64,000 nt of DNA from Apostichopus japonicus. Taxonomy: Eukaryota; Echinodermata; Holothuroidea; Aspidochirotida; Stichopodidae. The translations under genes and the position numbers were made by a program. Under the pieces are notes generated by a model that was given only the letters and a program-made list of their open reading frames with translations, searched no databases and was not told the origin of the DNA. The stretch covers positions 35,311,001-35,375,000 of the forward strand of contig NC_092580.1 of NCBI RefSeq assembly GCF_037975245.1, read 5' to 3'. Of this stretch, positions 27,501-42,500 are shown in pieces (within the stretch, counting starts at the first letter, position 1; the number at the start of each line of letters is the position of its first letter).

Positions 27501-30500
27501 TAGTTTAGGGTTTTCTCTAATGCAGAGTTACAATAAATTAAATTGTTGTTATATGCCAATGGTTGGACTGATATAATTAGACATATATTTTGTGATAATT
27601 TGCTGTACTTTGGAGACACAGCATAACTAAAGCTTGATGACCTTTAGCCATTAACATGAACATAGGTTCTAAGGCTATATCAGTTAGAAAAGACCAAAAG
27701 CCTCAACCCTCTCATGAACATGTACATTATATGTGAAAAGTAAGCCAGGAGGCTACATGGCAACATTGATCATCAGAAGTTGATGTAATTTTCACAAACT
27801 GCAGAAAGCCAATTTTCATCATTACCATTCCTTAGATTAGGGATGTATATAAATGACCCACAACCCATATTTATTATTCATACAGTACCCACTTCCCAGC
27901 CTGTTTAGATTATGGAGGGGGAAAATAACTCACAGCTCCTTGTTGTAAACCATGGCTTTGTATAGTACTTACCCTTCTAACAGGTGAAGATTATGGATTA
28001 TATAATGACCCCCGACCCCTAGTTGTAAAGCAAAGTGTCATAAAGTACCCATTATGACTTACCATCCCTAGTTGTAAAGCAAGGTTTCATTCAGTACCCA
28101 TTAAGACCCACTAGCCCTGGTCATTAACCATGTATTTATCCAGTATCCGCCTTACAGGTCAAGATTATGGAAGTTTATAATGATCCCTAACCCTTTCTTG
28201 TAAAGTATGATTTTATGGATGTATAGCATGGATGTATATATTACCCTCCATTTGTGAAATATTGATGTACATGGTTAGCCCTTTCACCTAGCCCCCACCC
28301 CTTTCCTCAGCTTTAATTATGGCAGCCTGCATGTATTAAGTGGAAGTAATTCGTATCCATCATTCTCTTAATGTTGGTATCTTGTGTACTTTCTCATTGT
28401 ACTTTATGTTCAATGCTTTGAATGTTCTCCAGGGCTACTGCCATATCCACAATGCTTCCAACATAGCATAGCAATTTTTGTGTTCCTTTTATCTGTGTTG
28501 GTTTTGTTTTGCAGATGTCTTTGCAGGACGACCTTGAAAGTCAGAAGCAGACTTGCAGTGAGTTAGAGGAAGACAAGGGTAGACTGATTTCTAAACTGGA
28601 GTCAGAACAGCAGGCACACGAGAGAGAGAAGAGAGAAAGAGCTCAGGTTAGTCATGCTTGCTATATGCAAAAACATAGACACAGAGACAATGAAGATATC
28701 TGTGGGTGGCTAAACAGATATCAAGGATTGCATTAGCTGCTAGGACACAGCCTGGATTATTACAGTTCATTTTGCTGTTGTAGGGTGTCAGCAGGGGGGC
28801 AAGGGGACAAGGGTAGCACTTCCTCCCTGGAAGTTCAAAGTAGTTAAAAAAGAGTCAAAAATATCACAAAAGCCCCCTGAACCCTCACTTAGACATTGAA
28901 TTGTATTTTTGTGCTGTAAGATCGTTATCAGAGCACATCACATATATGAAAAGTTATAGCTGAAGTCCCTAGGGCCACACCAGGGCTTAGAATATATTTG
29001 GGAGTAATGTACTTGTATTGGTATGTATTAGGTTCAAACTTGCTACAAGAGAGTAAGACGTCTCAGAAATGCTGCAGCTTCCCTAGCTCTTCCCCCTGGA
29101 CCCCACTAGGGCTCTGAGATATATCCCCACAAAGTAATGTAAGAGTAAGTCCTTTTGCTGACATGCATTTATGTGTTTTGCTATTAGATTGTCAGGAAAT
29201 ATCTAAAAGTACAACAGCTTCCGGGTACTTGGCAACACCCCTGTACTGCTAGCCAATAACAGTATACACAATTGGAAATACTTCCTACCCATCTCAGTAT
29301 ACAGCGGAATTATAGAAACAAATAGTTATGTTTGTTGGTTTTACATATAAGGTTGCTTGGCCTGTCGCTGTGAGAGATCATCTTGCCAGGTTACCAGTGG
29401 CTTAATCTGCCAAATATCCAGAAATTATCAGCCAATTCAGATAGCAATAGAATGAATAACCACATAGATACAGTACTTATCTATGTATGGTGCATCTATA
29501 TTGCTGCAATGCTCCTTGCAATGCTCAGCCCCCACAGACACAAAACTATGTGGTTTAATTTTAATGGTTAAGAGATTAATTCTATTGAAAAAAAGTTAAA
29601 ACAGAAGTGTGCTTGCCCCCCTCTGGCCTTTTTTTCTGCAAACGCCCATGCTTCAAGTAAAGGCACAAACATTACAGTGGATACTAGGTTTGCTTAGTAA
29701 TGCAACTTACTACATGTCAATTGAGTCTTATACACTCATTGAATACAAAGGTTAATTGTTTACTACATATCCATGAATAGGAATCAATTAACCATGTTGT
29801 CTCTGCTGTTCTCATAAGTCCATTAGTTCTATTTTGTTCATTCATACTTGTTAAAATTCTCAAATCTGATTAGCCACTGTTATCAGCCGACTGTGCATTA
29901 GGGAAGCCTCGCAAATCTAAGCCCCAAGTTCGGACCTGTGGATTTATCCGCGGCTATCATGAGCACAGCCACGAGCAGATAATGAGTTACACTTGAGTGC
30001 ACACTCTCTCCAAAGCACCCTCCACGCTATACAGTTACATTCACCGCCGCAGTCAAGCTTTTACTAAGCCGATTTGAACACAATATCGAGCTTAACAAAA
30101 GAGCACTCTTAATTAAGAGTCAAAAGGTGTCCAAACATTCTGCAAAGATAGTGTGTTTATAAGTTGTATTATATCTTCTGCAAAGGCAAAACTTAATTAT
30201 GGCAAATAATTAAGCAATAATTGTTTGCCCAGTCAGCCAAGTGGGTACAATAACTTTCGTTGCCTTTTTGCAAGTACAAGTTTCAGATTAAAAATCTAAA
30301 AAAACTTAAACCAAATCACAATCTAACACATAAGCTTGAACCAGAGTCTAACATACGAAGGCTCTAGCATTATCCTACTTGTGAAGAACAAGACCTGAAC
30401 TCCCTAGCAGGTGAAAAAAATCAGTTGACTGTAGAGCAATTTCGCACCCCGACAGAGCTGTATTTTTTTTTTGTAGCCAGCTAGTGACCATCATTGGCGA

Positions 30501-33500
30501 GACAAAATAACCTATAGGCCTATGCTATGCTTGCCAAAAGTCCAGCCTTATGGAGGAAAATATGTGGCACTTCTTCTGAACGCATAACATCACAAAAACC
30601 AAATGGGAGCAGTCTAGTCTCACCGCAAAGAAGCTTGCACTAAAATTCTCACCGAATACTGTCACTTATATTGGTAACCATTTGGGTGTCTATCAACACA
30701 CTAAGTCAATGGTAAAATCAAGCCTAACCATCTGTTTATTGGCTGAAATTGTGTCGCAGTAAGCTCACACTAAAATTCTCCCCGAATATTATTTTATTTT
30801 TCTAACCATGTGGTAGCCTAACAACACACTAAGTCAATGGGAAAGTCAAGCCTAATCATTGGTTTATTCGCTGAAATTGTGTCACAGTTAGCTCACACTA
30901 AAATTCTCCCTGAATAATGTCTTACATTTCTAACCATGTGGCAGCCTACCAACACACTAAGTCAATGGTAAAGTCAAGCCTAACCATCTGTTTATTCGCT
31001 GAAATTGTGTAGCAGTTAGCTCACACTAAAATTCTCGCTGAATAATATCTTATTTTTCTAACCATGTGGCAGCCAAACAACACACTAAGTCAATGGGAAA
31101 AACAAGCATAACCATTTGTTTATTCGCTGAAATTGTGTCGCAGTTAGCTGGCACTAAAATTATTCACGGTTTAGAGGAATCTACTATTGTGATGCAGAGA
31201 TCGACGTAACAGTGGATTGTCTTTGTAATTAGCATACATGTGTGGCGTAGCTAAATTATTGTTTTGCTTGACTTTTGGTATGTCAATATGTATTTTCGGA
31301 AGTTCTTGGGGCGCATATTTTTAATGCAATGGCTGATTCACTTTTTCAATCATAGTTACGTACGCTTTCTAGTCACTTCGCCCAACAACCATTTCGCCCA
31401 ACTGCCATTTCGCCCAACCAGCTTGGTCATTTCGCCCAGCCAGTCTGGTCATTTCGCCCAACCAGCATGGTCATTTCGCCCAACCATCATAGTCATTTCG
31501 CCCAACCAGCATGGTCATTTCGCCCAACCGTGTTGGTCATTTCGCCCAACCTTATTTTTACTAATATTCAGTCAGAATAATATTACTTTTTCTATTCCAC
31601 TAGTTCAATTTGATTTATTTTGGGTTGGGTTACTTCGTAATAGGTAAATAAAAAAGTGAGGTCCGCTCGATATCGATCGGAGTCTGAGCAGTTATTTCGG
31701 GTATAATGGGAGGATTACACTACTTTAGGCGTTTACGCATACAATGGAAGTTATATTATTATACAAACACAGGGGAATCGGTCTTCATAAAAACCTATCA
31801 AACCTAACCCCTAAAACACTGATCCATCCTACTGACTACTAATTCCCGAACGTTTCCTTATTAAATTGAACAAAATATATAGATAAAACCCATCCGTAAT
31901 ATTGAATTACTATATTTAATCACTGTAACCACTTTATCAATGTAACCACATATGTAATCACATATGTAATCAATTTAACCACGACTTCAAGTTTCCTCAA
32001 TACTCGGTTCGTATCCCGTAACGTTAACAATTCCCGAACGTTTACTATATCAAACCTAACCCCTAAAACACTGATCCATCCTCAAGATTCCTTAATATTC
32101 GGTTCGTATCCTGTAACGGTAAAAATACCCGAACGTTTCCTTTTGAAATATCATATTTAATCAAGGTTGGGCGAAATTACCAGACTGGTTGGGCGAAATG
32201 ACCAGCCTGGATGGGCGAAATGACCAGGCTGGTTGGGCGAAATGACCAGGCTGGTTGGGCGAAATGACCAGGCTGGTTGGGCGAAATGGTAAGGTTGGGC
32301 GAAATGGCAGTTGGGCGAAATGGTTGTTGGGCGAAGTGTCCTGCTTCCTTACGTACAACTCATTGATCAAGGCTTATAATGTACAGGCCCAGTTAAAAGC
32401 TATACTTATGAACTTTCGAGAAGCTGATTGTCACGATTGTTGATAAATGACCAAGAAATTTTATTTGTGAGGTTTGATAGTGTGGAAGATTTGCAAGAAT
32501 TATATAAAGTATCGAATCTCGGACATGTGGTAGGGCGGATTTTGGTGTATTATTAGACAGTTTGCAACATAAACTACAGTTCTACTGACTGTCAAAACCA
32601 CCAAAGTTTATCCGCTTACTTGGCCAAGTTTGCTCATTGTTTGTGAACAATAAGCAGCTTTGTGTTGTCATGACACTGCTCATTTACTCAGGCTGCCTAT
32701 CAGCTTATGTTAATGTTATTTATATTATGGCGTTAAGCGGCCATGGAAACAAAAATAGGCCTAACGTTAGTATCAGAAGTTTTTGGAGGCTTTGAATCAT
32801 CAAATGAGGCAACGTTTAAATGTCCTGAGAGCAGCAATCCGTGGAATCGAACCATGGAAGACCTGTTATACACTACAGTTGACTAGCCAATGTCAGAAAA
32901 CTGTCAAGGTCAATACTTACATAACGTCTATGCCATTAGGCCTATAGCAACTTATAGCAATGACATCCACAAACAGCAGAAAAAGTTTTCAAGAAATGTC
33001 ATAATCCAAATGAATGTAAACATTTCATGTCCTGGTTCACACATATTTCCTTCTGATCTAATAGCTTCCCAGTTAAAGCCAAAATTTAACTGTTTCCTTT
33101 CTTTAAAACTTTCTTGTTGGAATTGTTCACGTTAGTAGTAAGGACTCAACACTAACATAGTTTAGTACATACAGTTTAAATGTAATAAGTACATACAGTA
33201 GTGTAATAAGTACATACAGTTTATTGTAATAAGTACATACAGTATAGTGGAATAAGTACATACAGTTGATTGTAAGAAGTACAGTATAGTGGAATAAGTA
33301 CATACAGTTTAGTGTAGTCAGTACATACAGTTTTGTTTAATAAGTACATACAGTTAAGTGCAGTTAGTACATACAGTTTAGTTTCTTAAATACATACAGT
33401 TTACTTTAATAAGTACATACAGTTTAGTTTAATAAGTACATACAGTTTAGTTTGGTGCACCAGGTCCTTTTGCATTCATTGTATAATATAGCCTATATTG

Positions 33501-36500
33501 CTGTCATTCTTGTTATATTATTGTCGCATTTACAATGTTTTTGAGACTTAACACTAATGAACTAAGGGGTGCCATTTTGAGACAATTTTGGGTTATTTTC
33601 CTAAGGTTTCATTAATTCTAACTTTCTGCAATGCATATTTATTGTTTATTTGGTTTATTGCAGGATAATGCACTCAGAGGGGTATATTGCTCGATGCACT
33701 CAGCCTACAGTCTTGTGCACCACTTGTGTCATTATTCCAGGCGCGTAGCGAAGGGGGCGACCGCCCCCCCCCCCGGAGCATATTGTTTTAATTTTTTTTA
33801 TAATATCGCTATAATTTCAAAATAAAAAAGCTAAGATGCAACTTACAAGGCCTGGGAAGTGCCATTTCCAGCGATCTGAGAGGCATTTTCGGCCAAAATT
33901 TTCTTGTCCGCTTCGCGCCAACTCATGCTGGCGCTAGGCTTAGATAGTTTGCCTACAGACTTCGCCCCTTCCTTGACAAATTCCTCGCTACGCCCCTGCA
34001 TTATCCTGTGATAAACGCATGGTAGACTGTTGATTAACCCCTAATTCATGTTAGCCTTTTCTTTGAACTTTCATTTCAAACAGTGATATAACCAAAGAAA
34101 CTTTCATGCATGAGAAACAGATACAACTGGAATGTAAAAAATTGTGGTTTCGGCTCTTGACTTTCGAATTTTCATACACCATTTTAGTAAACAGTCCAAA
34201 ATATTAACTGTCCGCTATGTCTGTAATAGACTTAAAAATTCATCTTCTTTGGTCAAGTGGTGGTCCTGTTACAGGTGGACGAGGTTGTTCTTGTTCTTGT
34301 GATAATTGTAGCAATGTGCTGAAAAGTTTTGTGTGACTTGCCCCTTCAAAAGACATTGTAGCAGAAATAGTTGCATTGTAAGTTTTTCTTTTTTTGTTTG
34401 GTTTCAGGATGTTTCTAATCTTCAAGAAACTAAGCAGCTTTTGATCAGTCAGAAGTTGGAATTGCAATCACAACTAAGTGAGAAAGAAACAGACATAAGC
34501 AAGATCACTGCAGAACTGGAAGAAACAAAAGAAGTTGCCAAGAAGGTTCAGAACATGTTGCGAGAAGAAACTGCTGCCCTACAAAACAAAGTGGTATGTT
34601 GAAATTAATGTAGGTTCCCTTTACTGTGTGAAGTTAAATATTGCTCACACCCAACAAGAAATAGTTGTTGCTGTTTTTCTTTTAATGTTCAATACTTGTA
34701 CTACATCACACACAACAAGAAATTGTTGTTGCTTTGTGTAATGTTATTGTTGTCAAAATAACAAGATTTTTTTTTATCTATTTTACATACAGTGACTAGA
34801 TTTAAACAAATACATAACAGGATTTCTGAGAGTCATACATGTCAGCGAATCAATGGTGGGCTGGTGGCGGTTGAAAACAGATATATGGTGGGAAACTGAG
34901 ATTAGGATATATGACAGGGCACAATTCAATGTGATCTGCAATATTGTTTTACTAAAATTTAAGTTGTCAAAATCTTTGTTTAGTGGAAAACCATTATTAA
35001 CAAAAAAAAAGGCAATATCTCCTTCCATCCTCAAGATATATGCAATATTGTGATTTAAGGTGTTGTATTCAAAAGTTATTCTGAAGTTTATGCAGCTTTC
35101 AACACTGCATTGTCGCACAATAGGGTGGTACCCAATGGAAGTGTGCAAGCTCTCTTTTGCTGAGTAGCTCAAGTGGTAAATACAGAGACTCGGGCATACT
35201 TGGCAGTGTGTGTGCTCAAGTGTGACTCATTATCAAGTTGTTCCTATACTCATTATGCAACGATCACACAGCAACGATTGAGGTACGTTGATGTGAGGCT
35301 TCCCTTAACCAAATGAAGCATGTGGGCAACTGTCAACTTGTACTGGATATTATCTCAAATCAGCCCATGACAAACTTGTTTGTCTTTGTGACTGACAAGT
35401 AGTGTGCAATTTAATGCTTCATTTCATATTAAAATGACCCAAGCTAGCATGATCAACCATTACAAATGCCAATCCAAAAGTGGAAAATAAATTATGGATT
35501 AATTAGTTAGAGATGTGAACAACAATTTTCATTCTGTAATCCTCTTTACTTATTTTTTAGCAGAAATACCCCACATTCAAAAGTAAACAAATCATCTCAG
35601 AACACATTATAAACTAGAATCAATGACAAGATAGCTGTTCATGTTGATTGATTAGTGCTGCATTGACAGGCATTTGCCCTAGCAAAAAAAAATTTGAGCC
35701 CTATTTCCCCCATTAGGGTGAAGTTATCAAGTTTATAAAGAAAGGCCATGCAGAATTTTTTTTGTTTTAACACTTATGTAAGGTTACAGAATGTCAACCA
35801 GTTCTCAACATCTATCCTACTGTTATAGAGAGTAATGAATTTTACATGATAAGAATGTGTGAAGCTCAATGGGCCACACTTTTATGTCAGGGTGAAAAAA
35901 TGACCGGTCCAGGCTTACATGACCAAATACATGCAAAACTGCCACAATGACTTTATTTTGTCAAGAAATCAATTTGTAAATGTAAATCAATCATATTTTC
36001 TGGACAGCAATTTCTCAAGGGGTACCACTTCCAAAAGGACCACAGTGTTTTAATCCAGAAGGAAGGTGGGGAGGAAGGTCTTCCAGTGAGATAGGGAAGT
36101 AGGAATTGGCATAAGCCCTGTCAAGATGATGGATGATCACTGTTTGTACCCTCATGTAGCTTGAGGTTCCCTATTGAAATCCTCAGTTAGCCAAAGACCA
36201 AGTTATTTACCTTTGAAGGTCAAATCCAGCAAGGCCATGCCGGGTCAGTTGAACAGTGTACTAAAAACAGCTTGAAAACATTACTACAACTTGCAACAAA
36301 ATTTGTACTAATTTGAATGATGTAATTCATCCTTGATAAGAATTTTTTTAAGAAAACTGTTCTGTTGAAACAAGAAAGCATGTAGGCTACTTGCAAATGT
36401 TTGTGAAACTACAGAGACCTATCCTACCATACTTTTTGTATAGAGTAGTACTAGCCTAGTCTATTTTGTGTTTGAAAATCTTTCGCCAGAATAAGGTAAA

Positions 36501-39500
36501 TAATCAAGAGATGCACTAAATATGATTACTAAACTTATAGCTTCCCAAAATTGTGGTGCATTAATTGATTCTTAAGTTTTGTTGTAAGTTTTTTATTCTT
36601 AAATTATAGATTTGGAATTTGAGGTTTCTCTTTGTTAGAATATTCAAAGTTTTGTGTAAAGTTTCTACCAATAATTTAGTGGTTCCAGCATGCATTAATT
36701 CCTCAAAACCCACATGAAACGTTTCATTTGGGTGAATCCTGTACTACACATATTGTTTGTCATTGCAATTTAACTCGCGCTCCTCAGAGATTTGTTGAGT
36801 GAACAGAAAATTAACCAATCATAAGTCACATCTATGTAATGTTCATTTTATTTTGTGTAGTTCTATCACATTAACAGCAGTTCTGACTTTGAGGAGAGAG
36901 ATACATTTTGGGTGGAAAAGATCCAACAGGCCAACCTTAAGTAGTTTTGAAAGTTTGAACAGTGATGAAAACTTTAAATTTATGTCAGTAATTTACATTT
37001 AATGTTCTCATACAAGACTGTTGGCTTTCTGTTTAGTACAATGTTGCCTTTTGTCCCCTTTCACAGTCAACAGAAATGAAGGCACGAACAGAAGTTGAAC
37101 GATTAAAGGAAGAAATAGAGCAGCGAAACAATTTACAAATGAGTGCGCTTAACTCCAATCTATCAACATTACGTGAAGAACTTATCCAATCAGAGAACAG
37201 GAGTAAAGAGCTTGAGGCAAACATTGACAATCTAAAGGGAGAAATACATGGTGAGTAATTCAAGCAATTTACAAATGAATGCGCTTAACTCCAATCTATC
37301 AACATTACGTGAAGAACTTATCCAATCAGAGAACAGGAGTAAAGAGCTTGAGGCAAACATTGACAATCTAAAGGGAGAAATACATGGTGAGTAATTCAAG
37401 CAATTTACAAATGAATGCGCTTAACTCCAATCTATCAACATTACGTGAAGAACTTATCCAATCAGAGAACAGGAGTAAAGAGCTTGAGGCAAACATTGAC
37501 AATCTAAAGAGAGAAATACATGGTGAGTAAGTCAAGCAATTTACAAATGAATGCGCTAAACTCCAATCTATCAACATTACATGAAGAACTTATCCAATCA
37601 GAGAACAGGAGTAAAGAGCTTGAGGCAAACATTGACAATCTAAAGGGAGAAATACATGGTGAGTAATTCAAGCAATTTACAAGTGAGTGCGCTAAACTCC
37701 AATCTATCAACATTACATGAAGAACTTATCCAATCAGAGAACAGGAGTAAAGAGCTTGAGGCAAACATTGACAATCTAAAGGGAGAAATACATGGTGAGT
37801 AATTCAAGCAATTTACAAATGAATGCGCTAAACTCCAATCTATCAACATTACGTGAAGAACTTATCCAATCAGAGAACAGGAGTAAAGAGCTTGAGGCAA
37901 ACATTGACAATCTAAAGGGAGAAATACATGGTGAGTAATTCAAGCAATTTACAAATGAGTGCACTTAACTCCAATCTATCAACATTACGTGAAGAACTTA
38001 TCCAATCAGAGAACAGGAGTAAAGAGCTTGAGGCAAACATTGACAATCTAAAGAGAGAAATACATGGTGAGTAATTCAAGCAATTTACAAATGAATGCGC
38101 TAAACTCCAATCTATCAACATTACGTGAAGAACTTATCCAATCAGAGAACAGGAGTAAAGAGCTTGAGGCAAACATTGACAATCTAAAGGGAGAAATACA
38201 TGGTGAGTAATTCAAGCAATTTACAAATGAATGCGCTAAACTCCAATCTATCAACATTACGTGAAGAACTTATCCAATCAGAGAACAGGAGTAAAGAGCT
38301 TGAGGCAAACATTGACAATCTAAAGGGAGAAATACATGGTGAGTAATTCAAGCAATTTACAAATGAGTGCACTTAACTCCAATCTATCAACATTACGTGA
38401 AGAACTTATCCAATCAGAGAACAGGAGTAAAGAGCTTGAGGCAAACATTGACAATCTAAAGGGAGAAATACATGGTGAGTAATTCAAGCAATTTACAAAT
38501 GAATGCGCTAAACTCCAATCTATCAACATTACGTGAAGAACTTATCCAATCAGAGAACAGGAGTAAAGAGCTTGAGGCAAACATTGACAATCTAAAGGGA
38601 GAAATACATGGTGAGTAATTCAAGCAATTTACAAATGAATGCACTTAACTCCAATCTATCAACATTACGTGAAGAACTTATCCAATCAGAGAACAGGACT
38701 AAAGAGCTTGAGGCAAACATTGACAATCTAAAGGGAGAAATACATGGTGAGTAATTCAAGCAATTTACAAATGAGTGCACTTAACTCCAATCTATCAACA
38801 TTACGTGAAGAACTTATCCAATCAGAGAACAGGAGTAAAGAGCTTGAGGCAAACATTGACAATCTAAAGGGAGAAATACATGGTGAGTAATTCAAGCAAT
38901 TTACAAATGAATGCACTTAACTCCAATCTATAAACATTACATGAAGAACTTATCCAATCAGAGAACAGGAGTAAAGAGCTTGAGGCAAACATTGACAATC
39001 TAAAGGGAGAAATACATGGTGAGTAATTCAAGCAATTTACAAATGAATGCGCTAAACTCCAATCTATCAACATTACATGAAGAACTTATCCAATCAGAGA
39101 ACAGGACTAAAGAGCTTGAGGCAAACATTGACAATCTAAAGGGAGAAATACATGGTGAATAATTCAAGCAAATCTACAAATGAATGCCCTAAACTCCAAT
39201 CTATCAACATTACATGAAGAACTTATCCAATCAGAGAACAGGAGTAAAGAGCTTGAGGCAAACATTGACAATCTAAAGGGAGAAATACATGGTGAGTAAT
39301 TCAAGCAATTTACAAATGAGTGCGCTAAGCTTCAATCTATCAACATTACATGAAGAACTATCCAATCAGAGAACAGGACTAAAGAGCTTGAGGCAAACAT
39401 TGACAATCTAAAGGGAGAAATACATGGTGAGTAATTCAAGCAATTTACAAATAAATGCGCTAAACTCCAATCTATCAACATTACGTGAAGAACTTATCCA

Positions 39501-42500
39501 ATCAGAGAACAGGACTAAAGAGCTTGAGGCAAACATTGACAATCTAAAGGGAGAAATACATGGTGAATAATTCAAGCAAATCTACAAATGAATGCCCTAA
39601 ACTCCAATCTATCAACATTACATGAAGAACTTATCCAATCAGAGAACAGGAGTAAAGAGCTTGAGGCAAACATTGACAATCTAAAGGGAGAAATACATGG
39701 TGAGTAATTCAAGCAATTTACAAATGGATGCGCTAAACTCCAATCTATCAACATTACATGAAGAACTTATCCAATCAGAGAACAGGACTAAAGAGCTTGA
39801 GGCAAACATTGACAATCTAAAGGGAGAAATACATGGTGAATAATTCAAGCAAATCTACAAATGAATGCCCTAAACTCCAATCTATCAACATTACATGAAG
39901 AACTTATCCAATCAGAGAACAGGACTAAAGAGCTTGAGGCAAACATTGACAATCTAAAGGGAGAAATACATGGTGAGTAATTCAAGCAATTTACAAATGG
40001 ATGCGCTAAACTCCAATCTATCAACATTACATGAAGAACTTATCCAATCAGAGAACAGGACTAAAGAGCTTGAGGCAAACATTGACAATCTAAAGGGAGA
40101 AATACATGGTGAATAATTCAAGCAAATCTACAAATGAATGCCCTAAACTCCAATCTATCAACATTACATGAAGAACTTATCCAATCAGAGAACAGGAGTA
40201 AAGAGCTTGAGGCAAACATTGACAATCTAAAGGGAGAAATACATGGTGAGTAATTCAAGCAATTTACAAATGAGTGCGCTAAGCTTCAATCTATCAACAT
40301 TACATGAAGAACTTATCCAATCAGAGAACAGGACTAAAGAGCTTGAGGCAAACATTGACAATCTAAAGGGAGAAATACATGGTGAGTAATTCAAGCAATT
40401 TACAAATAAATGCGCTAAACTCCAATCTATCAACATTACGTGAAGAACTTATCCAATCAGAGAACAGGACTAAAGAGCTTGAGGCAAACATTGACAATCT
40501 AAAGGGAGAAATACATGGTGAATAATTCAAGCAAATCTACAAATGAATGCCCTAAACTCCAATCTATCAACATTACATGAAGAACTTATCCAATCAGAGA
40601 ACAGGAGTAAAGAGCTTGAGGCAAACATTGACAATCTAAAGGGAGAAATACATGGTGAGTAATTCAAGCAATTTACAAATGGATGCGCTAAACTCCAATC
40701 TATCAACATTACATGAAGAACTTATCCAATCAGAGAACAGGACTAAAGAGCTTGAGGCAAACATTGACAATCTAAAGGGAGAAATACATGGTGAATAATT
40801 CAAGCAAATCTACAAATGAATGCCCTAAACTCCAATCTATCAACATTACATGAAGAACTTATCCAATCAGAGAACAGGAGTAAAGAGCTTGAGGCAAACA
40901 TTGACAATCTAAAGGGAGAAATACATGGTGAGTAATTCAAGCAATTTACAAATGGATGCGCTAAACTCCAATCTATCAACATTACATGAAGAACTTATCC
41001 AATCAGAGAACAGGACTAAAGAGCTTGAGGCAAACATTGACAATCTAAAGGGAGAAATACATGGTGAATAATTCAAGCAAATCTACAAATGAATGCCCTA
41101 AACTCCAATCTATCAACATTACATGAAGAACTTATCCAATCAGAGAACAGGAGTAAAGAGCTTGAGGCAAACATTGACAATCTAAAGGGAGAAATACATG
41201 GTGAGTAATTCAAGCAATTTACAAATGAATGCGCTAAACTCCAATCTATCAACATTACGTGAAGAACTTATCCAATCAGAGAACAGGAGTAAAGAGCTTG
41301 AGGCAAACATTGACAATCTAAAGGGAGAAATACATGGTGAGTAATTCAAGCAATTTACAAATGAATGCGCTAAACTCCAATCTATCAACATTACGTGAAG
41401 AACTTATCCAATCAGAGAACAGGACTAAAGAGCTTGAGGCAAACATTGACAATCTAAAGGGAGAAATACATGGTGAATAATTCAAGCAAATCTACAAATG
41501 AATGCGCTAAACTCCAATCTATCAACATTACATGAAGAACTTATCCAATCAGAGAACAGGAGTAAAGAGCTTGAGGCAAACATTGACAATCAAAAGGGAG
41601 AAATACATGGTGAGTAATTCAAGCAATTTACAAATGAATGCGCTAAACTCCAATCTATCAACATTACATGAAGAACTTATCCAATCAGAGAACAGGAGTA
41701 AAGAGCTTGAGGCAAACATTGACAATCAAAAGGGAGAAATACATGGTGAGTAATTCAAGCAATTTACAAATGAATGCGCTAAACTCCAATCTATCAACAT
41801 TACATGAAGAACTTATCCAATCAGAGAACAGGAGTAAAGAGCTTGAGGCAAACATTGACAATCTAAAGGGAGAAATACATGGTGAGTAATTCAAGCAATT
41901 TACAAATGAATGCGCTAAACTCCAATCTATCAACATTACATGAAGAACTTATCCAATCAGAGAACAGGAGTAAAGAGCTTGAGGCAAACATTGACAATCT
42001 AAAGGGAGAAATACATGGTGAGTAATTCAAGCAATTTACAAATGAGTGCACTAAACTCCAATCTATCAACATTACATGAAGAACTTATCCAATCAGAGAA
42101 CAGGACTAAAGAGCTTGAGGCAAACATTGACAATCTAAAGGGAGAAATACATGGTGAGTAATTCAAGCAATTTACAAATAAATGCGCTAAACTCCAATCT
42201 ATCAACATTACGTGAAGAACTTATCCAATCAGAGAACAGGACTAAAGAGCTTGAGGCAAACATTGACAATCTAAAGGGAGAAATACATGGTGAGTAATTC
42301 AAGCAATTTACAAATGAATGCGCTAAACTCCAATCTATCAACATTACATGAAGAACTTATTCAATCAGAGAACAGGACTAAAGAGCTTGAGGCAAACATT
42401 GACAATCTAAAGGTAGAAATACATGGTGAGTAATTCAAGCAATTTACAAATGAGTGCGCTAAACTCCAATCTATCAACATTACATGAAGAACTTATCCAA

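Noticed and set aside
31264-31647. 127-codon plus-strand frame rich in [11 protein letters not shown]
   Set aside because: Translation of the fold-back arm repeat. The opposite arm gives the same on the other strand.
32820-32900. tRNA gene on the minus strand (B-box-like GGTTCGATTCC, A-box-like TGGCTAGTCAACTG)
   Set aside because: The acceptor stem does not pair and the T stem has a mismatch. At most a remnant of a tRNA-derived SINE.
33631-33825. Coding exon after TTTATTGCAG at 33663
   Set aside because: The frame runs straight into the hAT-type MITE and a poly-C run, and shows no coiled-coil character. There is no matching donor.
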